30,682 nt of DNA from SM1-50 sp964467345 (GTDB taxonomy: Archaea; Thermoplasmatota; E2; DHVEG-1). Location of the stretch: positions 1-30,682 of the forward strand of contig CAYXPY010000022.1 of assembly GCA_964467345.1 (NCBI GenBank). Direction: 5' to 3'. The notes under the pieces are model-generated. The model worked only from the letters and a program-made list of their open reading frames with translations. It did not search any database and was not told the DNA's origin. Shown in pieces: positions 7,964 to 15,788 of the stretch. The first letter of the stretch is position 1, and each line of letters opens with the position of its first letter. Both the position numbers and the translations under genes were made by a program.

Positions 7964-9925
7964 ATGCAACGAGGACTTGCGTCATTTGACCTCTACGTCA
8001 TCGTCTCTGAACTTCAAGACCTGCTCGGATGTTACGTAGAAAAAATCTATCAACTGTCTCGGGACGAGATACTCATAAGAGTACAGCAGAAAACAGCAAA
8101 TCAAAAAGAATCACTCCTCATACGAAACGGAGACCTTCTCTGTCGAACACAAAAAACATTTGACGCCCCGGAGAAACCCTCCGTGTTCGCAATGACTCTA
8201 CGAAAATACCTCCTTAACGGTAAAATCAGCCAGATAACACAACACGAGTTCGACCGCGTCATACAGATAAAAATCGGAAGAAAAGAAGGAGACTACACCC
8301 TCGTCTGCGAACTGTTCTCCAAAGGAAACATCCTCCTGCTCGACCCAGAGGGAAGAATCATCCGGCCGCTCATCAAACAAGAATGGGCAGCCCGTATGAT
8401 CAAAAGCGGGGAGATGTACAGACCACCACCTGCTCAGACAAACCCCTTCCAGCTCTCAAAAGAAGACTTCCAGGATCTTCTCTCAAAAAGCTCAAAAGAC
8501 CTTGTACGAACCCTTGCAACCTCCGTGAATCTCAGCGGGCTCTACGCAGAAGAACTCTGCACCCGCGCCCAGATAGATAAGCAGAAAAAACCATCAGAGC
8601 TTACCGAAGCAGCTTATACCCGACTCTACGATGAATTGCTACACATCCTCAGATTGTTCGAAACAAAACAAACCCAACCACTGTTTGTCAAGAAGAACAA
8701 CATCATCATCGATATCCTCCCGTTTCCCTTCACAAGCTACACCAACGTCACCTATGAAAAGACCCCGAGTTTTTCCAAAGGCTTGGAATTGTTCCTGGAT
8801 CAAAAAAAGACACAGAAACCCCAGGAAGCAAAGCATCAGAAAAATATCGAGAAACTCCAGCGACAGTTAACACAGCAACAAGCACTACTTGAGGAGTTCA
8901 AAAAAAACATCGCAGTCAAGAAACACGAGGCAGACCTTCTGTACATGAATTTTCAAGCCTGCGAAAAAATCCTCAAAGAAATCACAGATGCCATGCGTCA
9001 GAAGGAAAAAAACGATGTCCTTCAAAAAATCAGACAGGACCCGTTCGTGAAAAGCTTCGAACCTACCGCAAACGAGCTTGTTGTGCTGCTGCAGGACGAC
9101 AAGGCAAACCGCATCGAAGTCGGACTTGATTTCAGGAAAAGCGTCTCTGAAAACGCGGATATGAAGTATGAGGAAAGCAAGAAACTCCAGGAGAAGCTGA
9201 AAGGAGCAGCCGAAGCCATAGCAGCCACAAAAAAACAACTACAGACACAAAAGGAAAGCATAGTGGTAGAGAAGAAAAAAGAAGTCAAACGCGAGAAGCA
9301 CTGGTGGTTTGAACGATTCCGCTGGTTCATCTCAACAGAGGGAAACCTGATCGTCGCAGGAAGGGATGCCCAAAGCAATGACGTTGTTGTGAAAAAATAC
9401 CTCTCCGATGGAGACCGGTATGCCCATGCCGATATCCATGGCGCCCCAAGCTGCGTCATCAAAAGCAAAGGTATGAATGACGAACCACTGCCCATCTCCG
9501 AACAAACACTCCAAGAAGCCTGCCTGTTCGCAGGCTCATATTCCCGTGCATGGAACCAGTTTGCTGAAGCATCCGTCTATTGGGTGCTACCCGAGCAGGT
9601 GAGCAAGACCCCGCAGAGCGGGGAGTTCGTCCCAAAGGGCGGCTTCATCATCCGAGGAAAACGGAACTATCAACGCTGCAAACTAGAGGTTGCAGTAGGT
9701 CTTGTCTCTCTTGGAGAAGAAACAAAACTCATGGGCGGACCAATCACCGCGGTCTCTGCGCGGGCAATCAAAGGCTACGTCATCCTTGTCCCAGGAACAA
9801 TAAAAAAAAGCCTGATCGCTCAGAGACTGGCAAAAGCATTCCAGGTCTCAACAGACACCGTGGAAAAAGTGCTTCCACCCGGTGATTGCACGATTCTGAA
9901 AACCATTGGATTTGAATTACCCTAG
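7964..9925 (+). CDS. rqcH: RqcH/NEMF-type ribosome quality control factor (NFACT protein)
   Basis: 653 residues, the usual size for archaeal RqcH. In this family RqcH/Rqc2/NEMF binds peptidyl-tRNA on obstructed large subunits. The N-terminal NFACT-N domain starts at once (LASFDLYVIVSELQDLLGCYVEKIYQL). HhH-like and coiled-coil regions follow, with charged helices at about 285-350 and 385-430. The NFACT-R domain begins near residue 445 (HWWFERFRWFISTEGNLIVAGRD, continuing AHADIHGAPSCVIK) and has the family GFIIRGKRN segment. The ATG at 7964 is chosen because archaeal homologues begin within a few residues of the SSFD-type motif; a TATA-like TTTTTAAC lies about 30 bp upstream. The next gene, pelA, begins 10 bp after the stop, so both ribosome-rescue factors are probably cotranscribed. 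Confidence 0.93.
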   Translation: MQRGLASFDLYVIVSELQDLLGCYVEKIYQLSRDEILIRVQQKTANQKESLLIRNGDLLCRTQKTFDAPEKPSVFAMTLRKYLLNGKISQITQHEFDRVIQIKIGRKEGDYTLVCELFSKGNILLLDPEGRIIRPLIKQEWAARMIKSGEMYRPPPAQTNPFQLSKEDFQDLLSKSSKDLVRTLATSVNLSGLYAEELCTRAQIDKQKKPSELTEAAYTRLYDELLHILRLFETKQTQPLFVKKNNIIIDILPFPFTSYTNVTYEKTPSFSKGLELFLDQKKTQKPQEAKHQKNIEKLQRQLTQQQALLEEFKKNIAVKKHEADLLYMNFQACEKILKEITDAMRQKEKNDVLQKIRQDPFVKSFEPTANELVVLLQDDKANRIEVGLDFRKSVSENADMKYEESKKLQEKLKGAAEAIAATKKQLQTQKESIVVEKKKEVKREKHWWFERFRWFISTEGNLIVAGRDAQSNDVVVKKYLSDGDRYAHADIHGAPSCVIKSKGMNDEPLPISEQTLQEACLFAGSYSRAWNQFAEASVYWVLPEQVSKTPQSGEFVPKGGFIIRGKRNYQRCKLEVAVGLVSLGEETKLMGGPITAVSARAIKGYVILVPGTIKKSLIAQRLAKAFQVSTDTVEKVLPPGDCTILKTIGFELP

Positions 9926-9935
9926 GTGAACAGCT

Positions 9936-10982
9936 GTGAAAATCGTCTTCAAAGACCCAAAAAGCGGTGAAATAAAACTCGTCCCAGAGAATCTGGATGA
10001 CATCTGGCATCTGCATCACATCATCGAGGAAGGTGATTTGGTCCGTGCAGTGACGTTCCGCACTGCTGAGGGAGAAAAAGCAGACAAGCTTCGAGCAAAG
10101 AAAGCAGAGAAGAAAAAAATGAAACTAGGCATTTGCGTGGAAAAAGTAACCTTCCACGAGTTCTCAAACAGGCTTCGAATACAGGGGGTTATCGTGGAAG
10201 GCCCACAGGATCTTGGCTCGCATCACACCTTCAACGTCGATGCAGAGGAGATGCAACCACTGTCTATCCTAAAGGACCGATGGAAAGCCCACCAGCTCCA
10301 GAGAATCGACGAAGCAGTACGACAACGCACACAACCAATGCTTGTCCTTGTGTCCCTTGATGAAGATGCTGCGACAGTCGCTCTACTCTACCAGAGCGGG
10401 GTGCAACTCGTTGCTGAAATCGATGCCCATCGATCAGGGAAGATGTACGAAAGCAAGGAGACATCACAAGAATATTACGGGGAGATTTTTTCTGTGGTAC
10501 GGACAATAAAAAAACCAGACTCCCCTCTTGTCATCATAGGCCCTGGATTCGCCCGGGAGCATCTGATGAAGGCAGGTAAGGAAAAAGAATCATTGCTGTT
10601 TAAGGACAGTATCACCCATGCGACCGCAAACGCTGGTATCAACGGGGTCCATGAGGCGCTCAAGGTCGGCATCGTTGAACAGATCACAAAAGAGAACCGC
10701 GTCTCCAAAGAAACCCAGGCGGTCGAGAAGGTTTTTGAGGAGATAAAAAAAGACGGGCTAGTGACCTATGGAGCAGCGGAGGTAGAAGATGCGCTCTCAA
10801 GGGGGGCTGCAGAAAAACTACTCGTCTCAGATGTGCTGGTGCGAAGTAAAAACGGAGAGCAGCTCCTTGATCTTGCTCGAAAGACGAACTGTGATTTCAT
10901 GATCATAAACACCATGCATGAGGCAGGCAAGAAATTCGAGGGAATCGGGGGCGTCGCAGCGCTGCTTCGGTTCAAATATTAA
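9936..10982 (+). CDS. pelA: Pelota (Dom34) mRNA surveillance / ribosome rescue factor
   Basis: 348 residues, full length. Pelota is an eRF1-like protein that enters the empty A site of stalled ribosomes and, with a translational GTPase (aEF1A in archaea) and ABCE1, splits them. The N-terminal Sm-like domain (about 1-130) has the basic loop around residues 50-65 (KLRAKKAEKKKMK). The central domain (about 135-260) has VLVSLDEDAATVALL and the conserved PGF at 203-205, and lacks the GGQ of release factors, as expected. The C-terminal eL30-like domain spans about 262-348. The GTG start at 9936 gives the typical MKIVFKD opening. It lies 10 bp downstream of rqcH, which strongly suggests one transcript dedicated to stalled-ribosome handling. 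Confidence 0.96.
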   Translation: MKIVFKDPKSGEIKLVPENLDDIWHLHHIIEEGDLVRAVTFRTAEGEKADKLRAKKAEKKKMKLGICVEKVTFHEFSNRLRIQGVIVEGPQDLGSHHTFNVDAEEMQPLSILKDRWKAHQLQRIDEAVRQRTQPMLVLVSLDEDAATVALLYQSGVQLVAEIDAHRSGKMYESKETSQEYYGEIFSVVRTIKKPDSPLVIIGPGFAREHLMKAGKEKESLLFKDSITHATANAGINGVHEALKVGIVEQITKENRVSKETQAVEKVFEEIKKDGLVTYGAAEVEDALSRGAAEKLLVSDVLVRSKNGEQLLDLARKTNCDFMIINTMHEAGKKFEGIGGVAALLRFKY

Positions 10983-11001
10983 TCGTGACTTCAAACATCA
11001 G

Positions 11002-11030
11002 AAAAAATTATTTTTTAATCTGTTTTTTTG
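11002..11030 (+). terminator. T-rich terminator after rqcH-pelA
   Basis: Two T tracts (11011-11016 and 11022-11029) follow the pelA stop by about 30-45 bp. Consecutive T runs are the typical archaeal intrinsic termination signal. Confidence 0.5.
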
Positions 11031-11048
11031 AATATATCCTCAAAGAAA

Positions 11049-11089
11049 CATTTAAATTATAGGACGTCATGCGGAAAAAGGTAGGGAGG
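11049..11089 (+). promoter_or_regulatory. Promoter and strong ribosome-binding site of the PKD protein gene
   Basis: ATTTAAATTATAGG (from about 11049) is a TATA-like element, and GGGAGG at 11084-11089 is a good Shine-Dalgarno site 8 bp before the ATG at 11098. This gene therefore uses a leadered transcript, in contrast to the apparently leaderless genes nearby. Confidence 0.55.
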
Positions 11090-11097
11090 CAAAAAGC

Positions 11098-12399
11098 ATG
11101 TATAAATATGTGTGGAAACCATTTTTGGTGATAGGAATAGTATTCCTATTGCTAGGGGCTAGTGTCGTCATAGGAAAGAACAACACCTGTGGAGATGACG
11201 CAAACAAATCATGGATGCAATCCATGCCGGTTCTAACCAAGCAGGATTGGTCTGAAGACTTCGATGCATATGATGCAGGCAGTCCGTTGCATGGACAAGG
11301 TGGATGGGCAGCATGGGACAATAACGCGGCAGCTACAGGATATGTTTCCGATGTCCAATCTCGGAGTTCACCGAATTCCTTAGAGATACAATATTACTCA
11401 GGTGTTGCTGCGGACATGGTGCATGAATACTCCGATGTGAACACAGGGACATGGATTTACAGAGCCTGGCAGTATGTTCCTTCAAGCATGACAGGGACTC
11501 AGTTCTTCATACTCATGAACACCTATACCGCTGGCGGTGCACATAACAGTCCAGATTGGTCTTTACAACTCGAAATAAGCGCATCAGGTGGATACATCCG
11601 AGACTTCAATAACATTGCAGCCAGCCTGCCGCTTGTTACAAACGACTGGGCGGAGATACGGGTGGAAATCGAATTTGAGGCAGATATCCAAACAGTCTAT
11701 TATAATGATGTACAATTCATACAAAAAAGCTGGAAGAACGGGGTGTCACAAGGCGGTGCACAAAACCTTGCTTGCGTAGACCTCTATGCGGGTGATACGA
11801 CATCGACGGCTGTGTATTACGATGATTTATCCTTGACACCCCCAGTCCCACCGCTCACATGTGACGCTGATGGACCATACGTCGGAGAAACCGGCCAAGC
11901 GATTCAGTTCACCGGGTCTGCAGAGGGAGGCACACCACCGTACAGCTGGTCATGGGATTTTGGTGATGGTGGCTCAGCCGCAACGCAAAATCCGACCCAT
12001 ATTTACACCACACCAGGCGTGTTCGATGTGACACTAACGGTTACCGATTCAACATCAACCAGTGTCTCAGATGCCACAACCGCAACGATAACCCAGGCTC
12101 CGGAGCCGGAGATAGAAATCGGAGAGATAAAGGGCGGGAGAAGCATCTCAGCGGAAATCAAAAACACCGGTGAAGCAAATGCCACTCAAGTCCCCTGGGG
12201 CATCAGTCTAACCGGAGGCATCATCCTGAAAGGGAAGGAAAAGACAGGAACGATTTTACAGCTCAATATCGATGAGATACGAACAGTCACATCATCAGTG
12301 TTGGGAATTGGAAGAGTAACGATCACTGTTACTGCAGGGGATAAACAAAAAGAAGCAACAGGATTCGTGTTCTTATTCTTCATCCTGAACGTAAAATAA
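11098..12399 (+). CDS. Secreted LamG-like/PKD domain protein
   Basis: The protein has 433 residues. Signal peptide: FLVIGIVFLLLGASVVIG (about 9-26). Residues about 45-245 form a concanavalin-like jelly roll, starting WSEDFDAYDAGSPLHGQGGW and ending AVYYDDLSLTPP, as in LamG-type sugar or surface-binding modules. A PKD domain follows (about 255-335) with the diagnostic WDFGDGG and HIYTTPGVFDVTLTVTD. The C-terminal ~95 residues (EIEIGEIKGGRSISAEIKNTGEA onward) form a CARDB-like beta domain ending in a hydrophobic FVFLFFILNV stretch at the very C-terminus. No catalytic motif is seen. It is probably a surface adhesion or polymer-binding protein (inference). Confidence 0.8.
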   Translation: MYKYVWKPFLVIGIVFLLLGASVVIGKNNTCGDDANKSWMQSMPVLTKQDWSEDFDAYDAGSPLHGQGGWAAWDNNAAATGYVSDVQSRSSPNSLEIQYYSGVAADMVHEYSDVNTGTWIYRAWQYVPSSMTGTQFFILMNTYTAGGAHNSPDWSLQLEISASGGYIRDFNNIAASLPLVTNDWAEIRVEIEFEADIQTVYYNDVQFIQKSWKNGVSQGGAQNLACVDLYAGDTTSTAVYYDDLSLTPPVPPLTCDADGPYVGETGQAIQFTGSAEGGTPPYSWSWDFGDGGSAATQNPTHIYTTPGVFDVTLTVTDSTSTSVSDATTATITQAPEPEIEIGEIKGGRSISAEIKNTGEANATQVPWGISLTGGIILKGKEKTGTILQLNIDEIRTVTSSVLGIGRVTITVTAGDKQKEATGFVFLFFILNVK

Positions 12400-12405
12400 C
12401 ACCTC

Positions 12406-12450
12406 TTCTTTTCTTTTTTTTATTTTTTAATTTTAAAAAAAAAAAAAATA
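12406..12450. terminator. Bidirectional terminator between convergent genes
   Basis: The 52 bp between the two stop codons consist of a pyrimidine/T tract (12405-12434) followed by a 14-base A run (12435-12448). The plus-strand gene reads into T runs and the minus-strand gene likewise, so one short segment can end both transcripts. Confidence 0.65.
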
Positions 12451-12451
12451 A

Positions 12452-13228
12452 TTAGACGAACCGACCACAGCCGGTACGAATAATCATCGATATGAAGGGT
12501 GGTTCAATTATTTCGTTTTCTTCCTCAGCCCAATAATCATCAGGAGGCGTTGTCTCTCCGCCAGTGTTTTTCGTTGTATCAAGGTTTATCATCCCTTCGT
12601 AGTATTGATAGGAGATTTTCAGATCAAACCCGTTTCCCTTGTCACGTATTTTTTTAAGCAAACGGATTTCCCCGATTTTAACACTGACGTTGATGAAAAT
12701 ATCCTTATCGGTCCATGAATCATCATAATAGGGACTGATCATGAGTTTTGTCTGCGCATCATCTTGATCTTGCGCCTCTATAGGTTCAGCAGGAGGAATA
12801 ACACCTGCGTATACAGTAAGGGTGATTGATCCTGCGCCGGTGATACGCGCACTGGTGTTGGACTGTGTATAGGTCATCCCATCAGGCGTGGTGACATCTA
12901 AGCTCAACGTATCCAGCCCCATGCGTTTCAGCATGGTCATCCGATCATCGGTCCAGGTCATGTTAAAGGTGATGCTTTTTATATTTCCTTCGTTGATCTG
13001 CATCTTACCTTCATATGGTGCGTTTTTATTGGCATATTCAGAGATACTATTCGCCGAACCATTTCTGACTACCCAGGTGACATTATAACTGTTTTGGCCA
13101 ACAGTACTTGGGAGAAAATCGTCCCGTGGTTGTGGTGATTGGTACATGGCCACACCAGCACCTGCGATGATAAGAATGACGATTGCGACAATAATAATGA
13201 TTTTATCGTTCTTCTTTAAAGAGATCAT
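12452..13228 (-). CDS. Membrane-anchored extracellular protein, unknown function
   Basis: 258 residues. After a short basic start (MISLKKNDK) a single hydrophobic helix runs from about residue 10 to 28 (IIIIVAIVILIIAGAGVAM). It would serve as signal anchor for a beta-rich extracellular part (about 45-215) with Asn-X-Ser/Thr sequons such as NMT, NTS and NVS. The C-terminal 30 residues are acidic and proline-containing (PPDDYWAEEENEIIEPP). I do not recognise a family and no catalytic motif stands out. The gene converges on the PKD protein gene and has its own upstream region of about 130 bp containing AT-rich TATA-like runs near 13315. Confidence 0.7.
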   Translation of the reverse strand: MISLKKNDKIIIIVAIVILIIAGAGVAMYQSPQPRDDFLPSTVGQNSYNVTWVVRNGSANSISEYANKNAPYEGKMQINEGNIKSITFNMTWTDDRMTMLKRMGLDTLSLDVTTPDGMTYTQSNTSARITGAGSITLTVYAGVIPPAEPIEAQDQDDAQTKLMISPYYDDSWTDKDIFINVSVKIGEIRLLKKIRDKGNGFDLKISYQYYEGMINLDTTKNTGGETTPPDDYWAEEENEIIEPPFISMIIRTGCGRFV

Positions 13229-13359
13229 AAGGTCACCTGTACTATGTTATATTGTCTTCTATGAAATCTATAAAGATAAGTATGCTTCCTCCTTTATTAA
13301 ATTTTTCCTTAATTTATATATTTAAACAGGTTTTAATTAGCCAGGAGGAAAAACAGATC

Positions 13360-14367
13360 TCAGAAACGTATCGGAATCGAGGCATGACACTGAGAACATC
13401 GCCCCTGCGTCATTCCCTGGAGATGGGCTGAAAAACCAACGCGTTCGACCAGTAGTGCGTTACATGAGGGGCAATAGGTATTATCGTAATCACCATGGGC
13501 GATATTCCCAAGATACACAAACTGAAGACCAGCCTCTTTTGCCACCGTATGGCATTTGAGCAGAGTACTCGTTGGCGTCCCCTGTACATCCCTCATCTTA
13601 TAATCCGGATGAAACCGGGAGAAATGCACCGGGGTGTCTGACCCGAGTTTTTCCACAATCCATTCGCAAAACTCTCTGATTTCCTTGATATCGTCATTCA
13701 AACCGGGGATCACCAGGTAGGTGAGTTCAAGGTGCATCCCAAGGTTTTTTGCCCGCTCACAGGTCTGAATCACAGGTGCTAAGCGAGCCCGACAGACCTT
13801 CTTATAAAACTCTTCATGAAATGCTTTGACATCGACATTCAACGCATCAAGATACGCAGCGATCTCCTTGAGTGGTTCTTCCTCGATATACCCATTCGTG
13901 ACATACACGGTGTACAGACCTGCGTTCTTTACTTCACAAGCAGCCTCCAAGGTATACTCATGCCAAATCGTAGGCTCGTTATACGTCCAGGCAACACCAC
14001 GGCAACCATGCTCCCGCGCCATCGTAGGCAATGCTTCAGCAGGAATATCCTGCAGAGGGACGTCATCAGGATGTGCCAGCGAGATATGGTAGTTCTGACA
14101 ATGATCACATCGGAAGTTGCACCCGACTGACCCCAGAGACAGGACCCGTGTTCCAGGGAAGAAATGGTACAATGGTTTTTTTTCGATCGGATCTGCAGCT
14201 ATCGAAGAACATGCTTGATAAATAAGACTGTATAACCGTCCCTGCTCGTTTGTTCGCACACCACAGATCCCTTGCTTGTCAGCAGGGATGATGCACCGAT
14301 GTGGGCAGAGGAGGCATTGCACAGTGTTGTTCGGTAATTGTTTCCAAAACAGTGCCTCTTTTTTCAT
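13360..14367 (-). CDS. amrS: AmrS-type radical SAM protein (AmmeMemoRadiSam family)
   Basis: 335 residues from the ATG at 14367. The radical SAM cluster motif CNFRCDHC gives C83, C87 and C90, which bind a [4Fe-4S] cluster and S-adenosylmethionine. Upstream, CLLCPHRC and GICGVR (residues 18-36) are the family's N-terminal cysteine region. Downstream, GRCSQCH near the end with CPSCNALLVERVGF forms a zinc-ribbon-like tail typical of this family. Homologues often occur with AMMECR1 and Memo genes; neither is in this window. The substrate of archaeal members is not established. An upstream TTG at 14382 is in frame but lies before the predicted transcript start from the TATA box at about 14404, so the ATG is preferred. 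Confidence 0.9.
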   Translation of the reverse strand: MKKEALFWKQLPNNTVQCLLCPHRCIIPADKQGICGVRTNEQGRLYSLIYQACSSIAADPIEKKPLYHFFPGTRVLSLGSVGCNFRCDHCQNYHISLAHPDDVPLQDIPAEALPTMAREHGCRGVAWTYNEPTIWHEYTLEAACEVKNAGLYTVYVTNGYIEEEPLKEIAAYLDALNVDVKAFHEEFYKKVCRARLAPVIQTCERAKNLGMHLELTYLVIPGLNDDIKEIREFCEWIVEKLGSDTPVHFSRFHPDYKMRDVQGTPTSTLLKCHTVAKEAGLQFVYLGNIAHGDYDNTYCPSCNALLVERVGFSAHLQGMTQGRCSQCHASIPIRF

Positions 14368-14398
14368 GGCAGTATTTTCCAATGACTGAGGCTTTATT

Positions 14399-14408
14399 AA
14401 TCTTCTTA
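14399..14408 (-). promoter_or_regulatory. TATA box for amrS
   Basis: The minus strand reads CTTATAAG here, centred about 37 bp upstream of the amrS ATG and overlapping the stop codon of the preceding caspase-like gene. It suggests amrS can be transcribed independently of that gene. Confidence 0.45.
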
Positions 14409-15716
14409 TAAGATGAGTTCCCCGCGATTCCGCAGAACACCCCGATGTGGGTATCCATCGTTGATCTGCGGTTGCATGCTGCTGAAATCCTTGAATCTTT
14501 CATCGTTTCGCAGAATTGCTTTAGCATAATAGAAGGCTTCTTCGACGGAGACTTTCCCATCCTGGAACATTTTCAATCTCCGGAGAATCCCTCTGTCGAA
14601 CACACCAGGTTTATACCCATCCGCCGCTCCAGAGGAGAGTCCTTCAAACCATAACAAGGTAAACAGCGGACCCTGAAGCGTGCTTGCATACCCGGTGCGG
14701 AATTTACTCGTCCCTGATATCACGATGCGTCCATCGCCAGGGATCCCTGACCGTAGTAACAACGAGGTCCGGAACCCAAGGATGGTCCGGTCGGCAAACC
14801 CACCTGCGTAACAAGCATCGACCATAATCGTCGCCTTCTTGGAGTTCAATGAAGAAAGAAGGTCCCCAAGCTCTTTATCGGTGATCGTGTCATCCCAGAG
14901 GAACACCTCGCTGCTCCGAAGAATCTTCCCACCGGTGAACGTCTTGTTTTGGTTGCCAACACCATGGTTGAATATCCAAAGGAACACCTCGCTATCTGGG
15001 TATTTGTTTGACTCGGTGATAAGGTATTGAAGAGACGCTAGAACGTTTGTTTTGGTTGCCCCCGCATAGGTGATATCATATTGATGGGCTCGCTCCTGAA
15101 GGGTTTTTTGTTTCGTCCCATATCCGTTGTCGCTACGGAGCCACCCATCGTCAAAAAGAATCATGATCTGAGATGTGGGATACTGATAATTTTCAATAAA
15201 ATACGCTGCGATATCCTCCGCAAGATACAATCCGCCATTGCCTAGCTTAGAGTCGTTCGACAGGGGAAAGTTTGCTGCTGCGATGAACAAGGCCCATTTA
15301 TGGGTACCGGATTCGACAGATATCGGGTTTTTAACCGTCACGGTAATGGAGGTGATATCTGAATATTCCTTCCCGTCGAAGGAACGGACGCTGATGTTAT
15401 AGGACCCATCAGTCATGGTGTACGTCGCCCAGTCCAGACTCCACAGGGTTGTACCGGTGGCCGAAGCCCAGGGTGCCTGCCCGATTTGTACCTGAACGTT
15501 TGTGATAGTGTTGGTGGTATCAAGGCTCTGAGCCGTTCCACTGATCATCACTAGGTGGGCGACCGTGTCTCCATCAGTGGGATAGGTGATCGTCACCATT
15601 GGTTTTCGTGTGCCATTCTGGAAATCGAAATCCTGACCGAAGAATCCTGAGAATAGACCGAAAAGTAACAGAGAAATAACAAGAAAGGTCAGGGCGATTA
15701 GCCATTTGTATCTCAT
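14406..15716 (-). CDS. Secreted caspase-like (clan CD, C13/C14-type) cysteine peptidase with Ig-like domain
   Basis: The protein has 436 residues. An N-terminal hydrophobic segment (LIALTFLVISLLLFGLFSGFF, about 6-26) acts as signal or anchor. Residues about 38-130 form an Ig-like domain (VTITYPTDGDTVAHLVMISGTA onward) of the kind found in secreted archaeal and bacterial proteins. The peptidase domain starts near 138 (KWALFIAAANFP). The catalytic dyad is H251 in IFNHGVGNQ and C302 in VDACYAGGF, the pattern of legumain and caspase relatives. Insertion of an export signal ahead of a caspase-like fold implies work outside the cell, not in regulated cell death. Whether it is closer to C13 or to metacaspases needs a profile comparison. 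A TATA-like ATTTAAAAG lies about 35 bp upstream. Confidence 0.87.
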   Translation of the reverse strand: MRYKWLIALTFLVISLLLFGLFSGFFGQDFDFQNGTRKPMVTITYPTDGDTVAHLVMISGTAQSLDTTNTITNVQVQIGQAPWASATGTTLWSLDWATYTMTDGSYNISVRSFDGKEYSDITSITVTVKNPISVESGTHKWALFIAAANFPLSNDSKLGNGGLYLAEDIAAYFIENYQYPTSQIMILFDDGWLRSDNGYGTKQKTLQERAHQYDITYAGATKTNVLASLQYLITESNKYPDSEVFLWIFNHGVGNQNKTFTGGKILRSSEVFLWDDTITDKELGDLLSSLNSKKATIMVDACYAGGFADRTILGFRTSLLLRSGIPGDGRIVISGTSKFRTGYASTLQGPLFTLLWFEGLSSGAADGYKPGVFDRGILRRLKMFQDGKVSVEEAFYYAKAILRNDERFKDFSSMQPQINDGYPHRGVLRNRGELIL

Positions 15717-15788
15717 TGGTCTCAGTATAATATGTCTCTTGTTTCCCTTTTAAATGCTTTGTTGCACAGCCAGTACCTAATTATCGGG

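Noticed and set aside
7833..8039. 68-codon plus-strand ORF just after the M28 gene
   Set aside because: It overlaps the start of rqcH in another frame, has no ribosome-binding site and no protein-like pattern; the rqcH frame explains the overlap.
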